A DNA stretch of 64,000 nucleotides from Anadara kagoshimensis. Lineage: Eukaryota > Mollusca > Bivalvia > Arcoida > Arcidae. The notes beneath the pieces were generated by a model that was not told where the DNA came from, did no database searches, and was given only the letters and a program-made list of their open reading frames with translations. Position 1 is the first letter of the stretch. The number at the start of each line of letters is the position of its first letter. The stretch covers positions 32,744,680 through 32,808,679 of the forward strand of contig CM037857.1 of NCBI GenBank assembly GCA_021292105.1, given 5' to 3'. The position numbers and the translations under genes were made by a program. Shown here piece after piece: positions 51,102 through 64,000 of the stretch.

Positions 51102-54100
51102 GTATATAAATGCAATACACACATGAACATATAAATCTTTTTAGTTTTGATTTTAAGCCTGTGTTTATTCTTAAATGGTTCTTCCACTGTTCCAGACCAG
51201 ACTGCTTCTTCTGTATGAAGAAAACAATCCTTACTGGCACTTAATATAAAAAGAAAACAATTTGTAGCTTAAAACATAAAGACTATAAAACCAATGTGTA
51301 AAAAATGAAACTGCTGTAGAACAAAGTACTGCTGGGAAATATCTACTATTTTATCTAACATTAAACTAGTTTTTCTATCTGATTTGACGAAATACAAGTT
51401 TTATCAAACACACGTGATACAGAATCTTGTATCACCACACTGTGGTGATACAACATTGGCGGTAAAGTGCATGTGCACTTTCTCATTGTGACGTCACGTC
51501 ATGTCAAATGTCATAACATAGTTCAGTGGTTTTCTGTGGTAAAATGTATTTTTTTCACATAAAGTATTGGTTTTTTTTATTATTTTAAATAACCTAATTG
51601 GAAATGTAAGATAAAAATGTCATATACACAGTGTGTATATAATATGTATTTATATAGCTATGGACCACTCATTGTACATATTTGTTGGAAGATTAAAATC
51701 CAAATATCTTAAAGAACACACATTATATACCATGTTTTTTTACTATATGCAGTTCTTGTAAATAGTTGAAAATGTAATCAATGGTCTATTTGACTTGTTT
51801 TTCTGGGTTTTGTTGTGGTTTTCTCTCGACATTGCCTAATGTCAAGTTCATGGTTTTTCAGATAACAGAAGAAGATGAATTGGACTTCAAGGACCAGATG
51901 TGCCCCAAATGAAGACACTAGACGACAAGAAGAAACAAAGAATCCAGGATCTCATTGTGGTATTTTTTCTATTTTTTCTGTAATTGACCTGGCAAGCTGA
52001 AAGTCATTTATTTGATCTTCACAGCAGGGATTGCCAGGGAACTAGCATCTCAACTTTGAAGTCAAGATTATTTCACTTGATATTACAATCATAAATCTGA
52101 TGATTTATGATGGCAGATTCTCCAATTAAAGTCAGTAGCTTAAATTGGGAATACATTGTAGCAGAAATGCTTAACCAGTCAAGAGTATATTCACTTATAT
52201 CAAGATAAATGATATATTGTATTTTCATGTACACTAATGTAGCTTTCTTTTGCAAGAAAAACGGGTGTTGAATTGGAACAATACCTGTCAATCATCGATG
52301 GAGGAAAGATCAGCAATCAGTGCTGTACACACACATGGAGGATGGAGGTTTCATTCTGCAACCAGGCAGAAGAACAAGACGATGATGCAGTATTATGTTA
52401 TTGGATAGGTATATAAATGCAATACACACATGAACATATAAATCTTTTTAGTTTTGATTTTAAGCCTGTGTTTATTCTTAAATGGTTCTTCCACTGTTCC
52501 AGACCAGACTGCTTCTTCTGTATGAAGAAAACAATCCTTACTGGCACTTAATATAAAAAGAAAACAATTTGTAGCTTAAAACATAAAGACTATAAAACCA
52601 ATGTGTAAAAAATGAAACTGCTGTAGAACAAAGTACTGCTGGGAAATATCTACTATTTTATCTAACATTAAACTAGTTTTTCTATCTGATTTGACGAAAT
52701 ACAAGTTTTATCAAACACACGTGATACAGAATCTTGTATCACCACACTGTGGTGATACAACATTGGCGGTAAAGTGCACGTGCACTTTGTCATTGTGACG
52801 TCACGTCATGTCAAATGTCATAACATAGTTCAGTGGTTTTCTGTGGTAAAATGTATTTTTTTCACATAAAGTATTGGTTTTTTTTATTATTTTAGATAAC
52901 CTAATTGGAAATGTAAGATAAAAATGTCATATACAAAGTGTGTATATAATATGTATTTATATAGCTATGGACCACTCATTGTACAATATTTGTTGGAAGA
53001 TTAAATCCAAATATCTTAAAGAACACACATTATATACTATGTTTTTTTACTATATGCAGTTCTTGTAAATTGTTGAAAATGTAATCAATGGTCTATTTGA
53101 CTTGTTTTTCTGGGTTTTGTTGTGGTTTTCTCTCGACATTGCCTAATGTCAAGTTCATGGTTTTTCAGATAACAGAAGAAGATGAATTGGACTTCAAGGA
53201 CCAGATGTGCCCCAAATGAAGACACTAGACGACAAGAAGAAACAAAGAATCCAGGATCTCATTGTGGTATTTTTTCTATTTTTTCTGTAATTGACCTGGC
53301 AAGCTGAAAGTCATTTATTTGATCTTCACAGCAGGGAATTGCCAGGGAACTAGCATCTCAACTTTGAAGTCAAGATTATTTCACTTGATATTACAATCAT
53401 AAATCTGATGATTTATGATGGCAGATTCTCCAATTAAAAGTCAGTAGCTTAAATTGGGAATACATTGTAGCAGAAATGCTTAACCAGTCAAGAGTATATT
53501 CACTTATATCAAGATAAATGATATATTGTATTTTCATGTACACTAATGTAGCTTTCTTTTGCAAGAAAAACGGGTGTTGAATTGGAACAATACCTGTCAA
53601 TCATCGATGGAGGAAAGATCAGCAATCAGTGCTGTACACACACATGGAGGATGGAGGTTTCATTCTGCAACCAGGCAGAAGAACAAGACGATGATGCAGT
53701 ATTATGTTATTGGATAGGTATATAAATGCAATACACACATGAACATATAAATCTTTTTAGTTTTGATTTTAAGCCTGTGTTTATTCTTAAATGGTTCTTC
53801 CACTGTTCCAGACCAGACTGCTTCTTCTGTATGAAGAAAACAATCCTTACTGGCACTTAATAAAAAGAAAACAATTTGTAGCTTAAAACATAAAGACTAT
53901 AAAACCAATGTGTAAAAAATGAAACTGCTGTAGAACAAAGTACTGCTGGGAAATATCTACTATTTTATCTAACATTAAACTAGTTTTTCTATCTGATTTG
54001 ACGAAATACAAGTTTTATCAAACACACGTGATACAGAATCTTGTATCACCACACTGTGGTGATACAACATTGGCGGTAAAGTGCACGTGCACTTTCTCAT

Positions 54101-57100
54101 TGTGACGTCACGTCATGTCAAATGTCATAACATAGTTCAGTGGTTTTCTGTGGTAAAATGTATTTTTTTCACATAAAGTATTGGTTTTTTTTATTATTTT
54201 AAATAACCTAATTGGAAATGTAAGATAAAAATGTCATATACACAGTGTGTATATAATATGTATTTATATAGCTATGGACCACTCATTGTACAATATTTGT
54301 TGGAAGATTAAATCCAAATATCTTAAAAACACACATTATATACCATGTTTTTTTACTATATGCAGTTCTTGTAAATGTTGAAAATGTAATCAATGGTCTA
54401 TTTGACTTGTTTTTCTGGGTTTTGTTGTGGTTTTCTCTCTGTGACATTGCTAATGTCAAGTTCATGGTTTTTCAGATAACAGAAGAAGATGAATTGGACT
54501 TCAAGGACCAGATGTGCCCCAAATGAAGACACTAGACGACAAGAAGAAACAAAGAATCCAGGATCTCATTGTGGTATTTTTTCTATTTTTTCTGTAATTG
54601 ACCTGGCAAGCTGAAAGTCATTTATTTGATCTTCACAGCAGGGAATTGCCAGGGAACTAGCATCTCAACTTTGAAGTCAAGATTATTTCACTTGATATTA
54701 CAATCATAAATCTGATGATTTATGATGGCAGATTCTCCAATTAAAAGTCAGTAGCTTAAATTGGGAATACATTGTAGCAGAAATGCTTAACCAGTCAAGA
54801 GTATATTCACTTATATCAAGATAAATGATATATTGTATTTTCATGTACACTAATGTAGCTTTCTTTTGCAAGAAAAACGGGTGTTGAATTGGAACAATAC
54901 CTGTCAATCATCGATGGAGGAAAGATCAGCAATCAGTGCTGTACACACACATGGAGGATGGAGGTTTCATTCTGCAACCAGGCAGAAGAACAAGACGATG
55001 ATGCAGTATTATGTTATTGGATAGGTATATAAATGCAATACACACATGAACATATAAATCTTTTTAGTTTTGATTTTAAGCCTGTGTTTATTCTTAAATG
55101 GTTCTTCCACTGTTCCAGACCAGACTGCTTCTTCTGTATGAAGAAAACAATCCTTACTGGCACTTAATATAAAAAGAAAACAATTTGTAGCTTAAAACAT
55201 AAAGACTATAAAACCAATGTGTAAAAAATGAAACTGCTGTAGAACAAAGTACTGCTGGGAAATATCTACTATTTTATCTAACATTAAACTTTTTTCTATC
55301 TAATTTGACGAAATACAAGTTTTATCAAACACACGTGATACAGAATCTTGTATCACCACACTGTGGTGATACAACATTGGCGGTAAAGTGCACGTGCACT
55401 TTCTCATTGTGACGTCACGTCATGTCAAATGTCATAACATAGTTCAGTGGTTTTCTGTGGTAAAATGTATTTTTTTCACATAAAGTATTGGTTTTTTTTA
55501 TTATTTTAAATAACCTAATTGGAAATGTAAGATAAAAATGTCATATACACAGTGTGTATATAATATGTATTTATATAGCTATGGACCACTCATTGTAATA
55601 TTTGTTGGAAGATTAAATCCAAATATCTTAAACAACACATTATATACCATGTTTTTTTACTATATGCAGTTCTTGTAAATAGTTGAAAATGTAATCAATG
55701 GTCTATTTGACTTGTTTTTCTGGGTTTTGTTGTGGTTTTCTCTCTGACATTGCCTAATGTCAAGTTCATGGTTTTTCAGATAACAGAAGAAGATGAATTG
55801 GACTTCAAGGACCATATGTGCCCCAAATGAAGACACTAGACGACAAGAAGAAACAAAGAATCCAGGATCTCATTGTGGTATTTTTCTATTTTTTCTGTAA
55901 TTGACCTGGCAAGCTGAAAGTCATTATTTGATCTTCACAGCAGGGAATTGCCAGGGAACTAGCATCTCAACTTTGAAGTCAAGATTATTTCACTTGATAT
56001 TACAATCATAAATCTGATGATTTATGATGGCAGATTCTCCAATTAAAGTCAGTAGCTTAAATTGGGAATACATTGTAGCAGAAATGCTTAACCAGTCAAG
56101 AGTATATTCACTTATATCAAGATAAATGATATATTGTATTTTCATGTACACTAATGTAGCTTTCTTTTGCAAGAAAAACGGGTGTTGAATTGGAACAATA
56201 CCTGTCAATCATCGATGGAGGAAAGATCAGCAATCAGTGCTGTACACACACATGGAGGATGGAGGTTTCATTCTGCAACCAGGCAGAAGAACAAGACGAT
56301 GATGCAGTATTATGTTATTGGATAGGTATATAAATGCAATACACACATGAACATATAAATCTTTTTAGTTTTGATTTTAAGCCTGTGTTTATTCTTAAAT
56401 GGTTCTTCCACTGTTCCAGACCAGACTGCTTCTTCTGTATGAAGAAAACAATCCTTACTGGCACTTAATATAAAAAGAAAACAATTTGTAGCTTAAAACA
56501 TAAAGACTATAAAACCAATGTGTAAAAAATGAAACTGCTGTAGAACAAAGTACTGCTGGGAAATATCTACTATTTTATCTAACATTAAACTAGTTTTTCT
56601 ATCTGATTTGACGAAATACAAGTTTTATCAAACACACGTGATACAGAATCTTGTATCACCACACTGTGGTGATACAACATTGGCGGTAAAGTGCACGTGC
56701 ACTTTCTCATTGTGACGTCACGTCATGTCAAATGTCATAACATAGTTCAGTGGTTTTCTGTGGTAAAATGTATTTTTTTCACATAAAGTATTGTTTTTTT
56801 ATTATTTTAAATAACCTAATTGGAAATGTAAGATAAAAATGTCATATACACAGTGTGTATATAATATGTATTTATATAGCTATGGACCACTCATTGTACA
56901 ATATTTGTTGGAAGATTAAAATCCAAATATCTTAAAAACACATTATATACCATGTTTTTTTACTATATGCAGTTCTTGTAAATGTTGAAAATGTAATCAA
57001 TGGTCTATTTGACTTGTTTTTCTGGGTTTTGTTGTGGTTTTCTCTCGACATTGCCTAATGTCAAGTTCATGGTTTTTCAGATAACAGAAGAAGATGAATT

Positions 57101-60100
57101 GGACTTCAAGGACCAGATGTGCCCCAAATGAAGACACTAGACGACAAGAAGAAACAAAGAATCCAGGATCTCATTGTGGTATTTTTTCTATTTTTTCTGT
57201 AATTGACCTGGCAAGCTGAAAGTCATTTATTTGATCTTCACAGCAGGGAATTGCCAGGGAACTAGCATCTCAACTTTGAAGTCAAGATTATTTCACTTGA
57301 TATTACAATCATAAATCTGATGATTTATGATGGCAGATTCTCCAATTAAAAGTCAGTAGCTTAAATTGGGAATACATTGTAGCAGAAATGCTTAACCAGT
57401 CAAGAGTATATTCACTTATATCAAGATAAATGATATATTGTATTTTCATGTACACTAATGTAGCTTTCTTTTGCAAGAAAAACGGGTGTTGAATTGGAAC
57501 AATACCTGTCAATCATCGATGGAGGAAAGATCAGCAATCAGTGCTGTACACACACATGGAGGATGGAGGTTTCATTCTGCAACCAGGCAGAAGAACAAGA
57601 CGATGATGCAGTATTATGTTATTGGATAGGTATATAAATGCAATACACACATGAACATATAATCTTTTTAGTTTTGATTTTAAGCCTGTGTTTATTCTTA
57701 AATGGTTCTTCCACTGTTCCAGACCAGACTGCTTCTTCTGTATGAAGAAAACAATCCTTACTGGCACTTAATATAAAAGAAAACAATTTGTAGCTTAAAA
57801 CATAAAGACTATAAAACCAATGTGTAAAAAATGAAACTGCTGTAGAACAAAGTACTGCTGGGAAATATCTACTATTTTATCTAACATTAAACTAGTTTTT
57901 CTATCTGATTTGACGAAATACAAGTTTTATCAAACACACGTGATACAGAATCTTGTATCACCACACTGTGGTGATACAACATTGGCGGTAAAGTGCACGT
58001 GCACTTTGTCATTGTGACGTCACGTCATGTCAAATGTCATAACATAGTTCAGTGGTTTTCTGTGGTAAAATGTATTTTTTCACATAAAGTGTTTTTTTTT
58101 TATTATTTTAAATAACCTAATTAAATGTAGATAAACTCATGTCATATTTGTTGGAAGATTAAAATCCAAATATCTTAAAAACACATTATATACCATGTTT
58201 TTTTACTATATGCAGTTCTTGTAAATAGTTGAAAATGTAATCAATGGTCTATTTGACTTGTTTTTCTGGGTTTTGTTGTGGTTTTCTCTCGACATTGCCT
58301 AATGTCAAGTTCATGGTTTTTCAGATAACAGAAGAAGATGAATTGGACTTCAAGGACCAGATGTGCCCCAAATGAAGACACTAGACGACAAGAAGAAACA
58401 AAGAATCCAGGATCTCATTGTGGTATTTTTTCTATTTTTTCTGTAATTGACCTGGCAAGCTGAAAGTCATTTATTTGATCTTCACAGCAGGGAATTGCCA
58501 GGGAACTAGCATCTCAACTTTGAAGTCAAGATTATTTCACTTGATATTACAATCATAAATCTGATGATTTATGATGGCAGATTCTCCAATTAAAAGTCAG
58601 TAGCTTAAATTGGGAATACATTGTAGCAGAAATGCTTAACCAGTCAAGAGTATATTCACTTATATCAAGATAAATGATATATTGTATTTTCATGTACACT
58701 AATGTAGCTTTCTTTTGCAAGAAAAACGGGTGTTGAATTGGAACAATACCTGTCAATCATCGATGGAGGAAAGATCAGCAATCAGTGCTGTACACACACA
58801 TGGAGGATGGAGGTTTCATTCTGCAACCAGGCAGAAGAACAAGACGATGATGCAGTATTATGTTATTGGATAGGTATATAAATGCAATACACACATGAAC
58901 ATATAAATCTTTTTAGTTTTGATTTTAAGCCTGTGTTTATTCTTAAATGGTTCTTCCACTGTTCCAGACCAGACTGCTTCTTCTGTATGAAGAAAACAAT
59001 CCTTACTGGCACTTAATATAAAAAGAAAACAATTTGTAGCTTAAAACATAAAGACTATAAAACCAATGTGTAAAAAATGAAACTGCTGTAGAACAAAGTA
59101 CTGCTGGGAAATATCTACTATTTTATCTAACATTAAACTAGTTTTTCTATCTGATTTGACGAAATACAAGTTTTATCAAACACACGTGATACAGAATCTT
59201 GTATCACCACACTGTGGTGATACAACATTGGCGGTAAAGTGCACGTGCACTTTGTCATTGTGACGTCACGTCATGTCAAATGTCATAACATAGTTCAGTG
59301 GTTTTCTGTGGTAAAATGTATTTTTTCACATAAAGTATTGTTTTTTTTTTTTGTATTTTAAATAACCTGTATATAATATGTATTTATATAGCTGTGGACC
59401 ACTCATTGTACATATTTGTTGGAAGATTAAAATCAAATATCTTAAACAACACACATTATATATCATGTTTTTTACTATATGCAGTTCTTGTAAATGTTGA
59501 AAATGTAATCAATGGTCTATTTGACTTGTTTTTCTGGGTTTTGTTGTGGTTTTCTCTGTGACATTGCTAATGTCAAGTTCTGGTTTTTCAGATAACAGAA
59601 GAAGATGAATTGGACTTCAAGGACCAGATGTGCCCCAAATGAAGACACTAGACGACAAGAAGAAACAAAGAACCCAGGATCTCATTGTGGTATTTTTTCT
59701 TTTTTTCTGTAATTGACCTGGCAAGCTGAAAGTCATTCATTTGATCTTCACAGCAGGGAATTGCCAGGGAACTAGCATATCAATGAACATGTTGAAGTCA
59801 AGATTATTTCACTTGATATTACAATCATAAATCTAATGATTTATGATGGCAGATTCTCCAATTAAAGTCAGTAGCTTAAATTGGGAATACATTATAGCAG
59901 AAATGCTTATGCTGTCAAGACTATATTCACTTATATCAAGATAAATGATATATTGTATTTTCATGTACACTAATGAAGCTTTCTTTTGCAAGAAATTTGG
60001 ATGAAAACAGGTGTTGAATTGGATCAATACCTGTCAGTCATCGATGGAGGAAAGACCAGCATTCAGAGCTGTACACATACATGGAGATTTCATTCTGAAG

Positions 60101-60104
60101 ATTT

Positions 60105-61260
60105 GATGTTATTGATGGAACAGAAGTAACAAAAGATAAGTAACCATATCAATATATTTAAAAGATGGACAAATGGCTGTTCAGTAAGGATATTATTAAA
60201 TCAGATTTGTCTCAATAAGTTTGTTTTAGATGCCTATTACCCCTTCTTTCATGTAGTTGGTCAAGACCACTGCAATAGCTCAGTTGGTGGAGTGTTTGAC
60301 CCCACATGTGGAAGGTTGTGAGTTCAAACCCCTACTGGATCTGACACTAGACTTGAAAGTGGGTATTGACTTTTTTTAGTCAGGCAATATACCTTATAAA
60401 ATGAAAGTCAGTTCTTTCGGATGGGAACTTAAAATAAACGAGGTCCCATGTAACGTAGGCTGGGCACGATAAAGAACCCTGCTGTATAATGCCATGAGTG
60501 CAATGCACAGGTAAAAATTCTGCATATTTACCTATAGCTGGTGACGTCTCGATATAAGTGAAATATTTTTGACTGGGACGTTAAACATCATTACTCAACT
60601 CTTGGTGGCAGATTTTTTTTATCTTTTTGGTAGTGCTTTGTCCTTTCCGTAGTTTGACCCCAATACTTCTGACAAAGTAAACGATTCAGAAACCTCGACA
60701 GTGTTTTGAATTTTAATTAAGGATCATTGATGTATTGCAAAATTGAATTTTTGGAGTATACAAATGTCATCGATGATCAAATAATGGCAAACAGTCCATT
60801 ACTTACATTTGTCAAGTGTTGCTTTTGAGTTTTTATGCATGATTTTATAAAAATTCAACAGTTGCACATAACATTCACAAGACTAAAACACTAAAATGTC
60901 TCGTTTACTAATCCTGCGTTTTTCCTTCTTTTTCTTTTTTTTTTTTTATATCCCATAACACTCATTGTCATTATTTGTAAAGGGGTATTTTGCTCCTTTG
61001 AGAAAAATGCTAAATTAGTGTTGGTCTTTATATACATCAATGTACCTGGGTTAATTTAAAAGACACTGTCAAGGTTTCTGAATTCAATTCTTTATCAGTG
61101 TTGTTAGATGCTTGGACCAAAATTATGAAACCAAAATTTAAATATTAGTTATAATGTTAGACATGAAATATTTGAGACCAGTTATAATGGTAAGCATTGC
61201 AAGATAAAGACCTATAGACCTTGGGTTAATAAATCAATGGCATACTACCTACCTTAGTTT
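60105..61260 (+). repeat. Right-flank segmental duplicate of 48,295-49,000 with SINE insertion
   Basis: Shares GATTTGATGTTATTGATG, GTAACCATATCAATATAT, TGGCTGTTCAGTAAGGATA, CCCCAATACTTCTGACAAAG, ATTAAGGATCATTGATGTAT and TTTGTAAAGGGGTATTTTG with the left flank. A SINE is inserted at 60,265-60,605 that the left flank lacks. Confidence 0.75.
60265..60605 (+). mobile_element. tRNA-headed SINE, diverged
   Basis: Head CAATAGCTCAGTTGGTGGAG and GAGTTCAAACCCCTACTGG, body GTTCTTTCGGATGGGAACTT, tail ATAGCTGGTGACGTCTCGAT to GACGTTAAACATCATTACTC. It is full length but more mutated than the 61,945 copy. Confidence 0.88.
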
Positions 61261-61825
61261 TGACTCTTGATCATTCTAGGATTGACTCCCGATCTTGCCA
61301 TCCTAGGAGATCGTCAAGGAAGCTGAAGTACTTTAAACCAGTGAGCATAGTTCTTCTTGTTGCTGAGCGTAAGCCAAAGGACTTTTCTTCACAAGTTTCA
61401 GACCTCAACGTGATATTAAATCATCTTCAGGGAGTAGAGGATCTTGTAGTTCCGTGAAAGTGCCTGTTAAACCATCCAGTTGCCATTAGGGAGTACATGT
61501 TCTTCATGGAAAGTGCCTGTGGAGCCTGTGATGTCAGGGAGTAGTGGACCTGCAAGTTGCCGTGAAAGTTCCAGAAAGTCAAAATCATCAAAGGGAAAGA
61601 ACGAGATTGTGGAGAGTTTGAGTTAACAACCTGGAGTGGATGAAGTACCACCAACGTCATCTTCAGAGGACTCCCGATTTCAAGCATATTCCAACCAACT
61701 GATCATTTAAGTATTTCTGTATTCAACATTCTGATTTTAGCATTACTACTAAATTACAAAATTTCTGTACCTTTGCCTAATGCACATTGCTCTGGGCTTA
61801 TACAAACGTCATTATTTCTTCAACT
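61260..61825. other. Stretch with short internal repeats, no confident gene
   Basis: A 65-residue plus frame (61,260-61,457) and a minus frame overlap here without splice or domain support. AGGGAGTA and GAAAGTGCCTGT recur two or three times about 70-80 bp apart. Confidence 0.4.
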
Positions 61826-61905
61826 TTACCTATAGCTGGCGACGGCTCAATATAAGTGAAATATTCTTGACTGGGACCTAAAACCCCATTCAATCAAATG
61901 CAGTT
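61826..61905 (+). mobile_element. SINE 3'-tail relic
   Basis: CTATAGCTGGCGACGGCTCA, AGTGAAATATTCTTGACTGG and GACCTAAAACCCCATTCAAT. It has only the tail and lies 40 bp before a full SINE. Confidence 0.8.
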
Positions 61906-61944
61906 GAGACCTGCAAAACTAACATCATAATTAAAGAACAGACC

Positions 61945-62290
61945 ACTGTGGTAGCTCAGTTGGTAGAGTGCTCGCTCCGTAAGTGAGAGGTCGTGGGTTC
62001 AAACCCCGGCCGGGTCTGACCCAAGACTTGAAAGTGGGTAGTGACTTCTTTCTCCAAGCATTCGGCATTATGAAAAGAAAGTCACGGTTCTTTCGGATGG
62101 GAACTTAAAATAAACGAGGTCCCGTGTCACGGTGGGCTTGGCACGCTAAAGAACCCTGCTGTATAATGCCATCAGCGCAACACACAGGCAAAATTTCTGC
62201 ACTTTCGCCTATAGCTGGCGACGTCTCGATATAAGTGAAATATTCTTGACTGGGATGTTAAACACCATTACTACTACTACTATTATTAAA
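61945..62290 (+). mobile_element. tRNA-headed SINE, best-preserved copy
   Basis: The head has A box GTAGCTCAGTTGGTAGAGTG and B box GGTTCAAACCCCGGCC, about 75 nt of tRNA-like sequence. The body includes AAGACTTGAAAGTGGGTAGT and TTCTTTCGGATGGGAACTTA, and a region GTGTCACGGTGGGCTTGGCA. The tail is CTATAGCTGGCGACGTCTCG to GACTGGGATGTTAAACACCA, ending in (CTA)n/(TTA)n. This plan (pol III head, conserved body, LINE-like tail, simple-repeat end) defines the SINE used to call all other copies in the window. Confidence 0.92.
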
Positions 62291-62721
62291 GAACATGAGA
62301 GTCAGCAAGTTGCCTTCAAAGACCTTTACAGTCTGTGTACAAGATGAAACAAGATCATGGGGTGAAATAAGTACTAGATATACATTAATGTAATTCCTTT
62401 TAACCATGGATCTTCAAGAGATTGACAGGTGTAATTGGACCAATATCTTGTTTGGCTAGTATGGAGGTATATTGGTATGTTTTGCAGGTATTTAAGTATG
62501 TCGACAGTCTTGCAGATTCGTATCCAGACAGATCTCCTAGTAGCACAAATGTTTTGAATAACACAAAGTAATTTCCACCAGCAGTAGTAACAAAGAGCTG
62601 AATAACATATTAACTTAAAGCCCCCCACACCAGCTGTCTTTACCATCCAGGGCACATAGTTCATATGACTAATGTAGCCAATTTTTTTATTAGGAATTGG
62701 ATAGAGCAGGTGTTGAATTGG

Positions 62722-63945
62722 ACCAGGAATATTATTCAATCAGTATGGTCTCAATATGTGTGTTTTAGATTGCTGTTGGTCACCCCTTCTTTCATGTTGT
62801 AGTTTGTTCTTGGTGTCTGGTTTTTGGTCTTTTTTTGTGTTTAAATTTCAGTAACATTTGTCTTTTCCAGTTTGGCCCCATCACTTCTGATGGGGAATGA
62901 ATCCAGAAATCTGAAGTGTTTTGAAATAAACTTAGAATAATTAAAGTAGAGACATAAAGCATTAACTACTGCTTGAGACAAGGAAAAGACCAGCAGTACA
63001 CACCTTGAGACCAGACTAATTGATGAATTCTTACCAATCATTATGCACTCATATTACATGCATTTAAACAAATAATTTTAAGAAAAATAAGTGAAAAAAT
63101 CTAAGAATATATGTTTGTGCTCTGTTTAAATGATAAAATATTGGGACCAAATTACACATAGCCTCAAATAGACCTAATACATTGATGCCCCATGTCATGC
63201 CAGGCATGGCTTATTAAAGAACTCTCTGCACAATTTAGGATATGTCTTCCATGGTCTACTTACATGGTCAAATATTGAAGCTCTTAAAGAGGTCATATTG
63301 GAAGAATTTGCAGTTATAGGTCATCCTTATGACAGAACCAGGAATATTATTCAATCAGTATGGTCTCAATATGTGTGTTTTAGATAGCTGTTGGTCACCC
63401 CTTCTTTCATGTTGTAGTTTGTTCTTGGTGTCTGATTTTTGGTCTTTTTTGTGTTTAAATTTCAGTAATGTTTGTCTTTTCCACAGTTTGGCCCCTGCAC
63501 TTCTGATGGGGAATGGGTCCAGAAATCTGAAGTGTTTTGAAATAAACTTGGAATAATTAAAGTAGAGACATAAAGCATTAACTACTGCTTGAGACAAGGA
63601 AAAGACCAGCAGTACACACCTTGAGACCAGACTAATTGATGAATTCTTACCAATCATTATGCACTCATGTTACATGCATTTAAACAAATAATTTTAAGAA
63701 AAATAAGTGAAATAATCTAAGAATATATGTTTGTGCTCTGTTTAAATGATCAAATATTGGGACCAAATTACACATAGCCTCAAATAGACCTAGTAAATTG
63801 ATGCCCGATGTCGTGTCAGGCATGGCTTATTAAAGAACCCTCTCTGCACAATTTAGGATATGTCTTACATGGTCAAATATTGAGGCTCTTAAAGAGTTCA
63901 TATTGGGACAATTTGCAGTTAAAGATCATCCTTATGCCACACGAC
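62722..63945 (+). repeat. Direct tandem duplication, two units of about 615 bp
   Basis: Unit 1 is 62,722-63,337 and unit 2 is 63,338-63,945. Both run from CCAGGAATATTATTCAATCA through GTCACCCCTTCTTTCATGTT, CACTTCTGATGGGGAATG, AAGCATTAACTACTGCTTGA, ATATTGGGACCAAATTACAC to TTTAGGATATGTCTT. Unit 1 has an extra CATGGTCTACTTA segment near 63,250. Both are diverged relatives of 48,375-49,330. Confidence 0.88.
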
Positions 63946-64000
63946 TGCTGCTAGGTGGTTGATATTTGATTTTATATAAAAATACTTGAGATCAAATCTA

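Larger units (their letters stand above)
49465..60065 (+). repeat. Tandem array of about eight near-identical 1.3 kb units
   Basis: Using ATCAATGGTCTATTTGACTT as the mark, units start at 49,465, 50,471, 51,777, 53,084, 54,389, 55,694, 56,996, 58,240 and 59,508. The spacing is 1,302-1,307 bp for most, 1,244 and 1,268 where 40-60 bp near the unit end are deleted, and 1,006 for the first, which lacks about 300 bp. By eye the inner units differ at only a few positions per kb; the first and last are more diverged (the last has GAAATTTGGATGAAAACAGG and other changes). Every unit has two exon-like segments, an inverted SINE-tail relic (CCAGTCAAGAGTATATTCAC) and a palindrome cluster. The repeated minus frame of 60-72 residues lies on the SINE relic and is not a gene. 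Confidence 0.95.

Noticed and set aside
49474-60027. Family of nine 60-72-residue minus-strand genes (MTGIVPIQHPFFLQ...)
   Set aside because: Each lies on the inverted SINE-tail relic within the repeated unit; similarity among them reflects array duplication, not gene conservation.
61260-61687. Candidate terminal exon on either strand
   Set aside because: Short internal repeats and no acceptor in phase with any neighbouring exon.
63329-63657. Opposing 75- and 100-residue frames
   Set aside because: Both sit on the 615-bp duplication and are also present, shortened, in the first unit; they overlap antisense and show no domain.

Overview
The window is gene-poor, AT-rich, repeat-dense animal genomic DNA. 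The repeats (tRNA-headed SINEs with a shared modular tail, long-core tandem-repeat elements like the 'pearl' family, many palindromic MITEs, Ulp1/PHD-carrying DNA transposons) and the intron-split coding exons point to a lophotrochozoan, most likely a bivalve mollusc. That assignment is inference; nothing here fixes the species. There are no bacterial operons, CRISPR arrays or rRNA genes.

The one confidently recognised host gene is on the minus strand from about 26,993 to 3,366: a homologue of the vertebrate telomere proteins TRF1/TRF2 (TERF). I resolve nine coding exons. The first starts at 26,993. The middle ones (13.97-12.22 kb) build the TRFH dimerisation domain, then come linker exons (10.2, 8.1, 7.5 and 5.0 kb), and the last (3,682-3,366) carries a Myb/telobox domain. 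Splice sites and reading phase agree across most junctions. Two do not: one small exon appears to be missing between 10.2 and 8.1 kb, and the first exon has no GT donor where it should end.

The first intron of that gene (about 14.0-26.8 kb) is a transposon nest. It holds a palindromic foldback (14.1-14.95 kb), a complete 2.4 kb element with long terminal inverted repeats (TIRs) and a 10-bp target duplication (14,978-17,415, Mutator-like architecture), and an 8.8 kb composite bounded by GGGGCGGAA-rich TIRs and an 8-bp duplication (17,999-26,790). The composite contains a broken Kolobok-like transposase, a copy of a 1 kb repeat family that is itself interrupted by a 2.5 kb pearl-like element and a 347-bp MITE, and a 3'-truncated second copy of the Mutator-like element. 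That second copy carries a Ulp1-protease/PHD gene and an open frame fusing a NADAR (YbiA-like) domain to an SGNH-hydrolase domain.

From 27 to 48 kb I see no confident gene. The region holds MITEs, a 1.75 kb minisatellite of 27-bp units (29.35-31.1 kb), SINEs, a 2,464-bp element with CACAGTG termini and 5-bp target duplications (33,214-35,677), 165-bp and 50-bp tandem repeats (38.6-40.6 kb), and further TIR elements at 42.1, 42.9-44.7 and 45.0-46.5 kb. A possible first coding exon of an unrecognised gene lies at 46,645-46,865 (+).

From 48 to 64 kb the DNA is built from local duplications. The centrepiece is an array of about eight near-identical 1.3 kb units (49,465-60,065). Each unit has two exon-like segments, a relic of the SINE tail and a cluster of palindromes including a CRE-type TGACGTCA. 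The flanks (48.2-49.4, 60.1-61.2, 62.7-63.3 and 63.3-63.9 kb) are related to each other.
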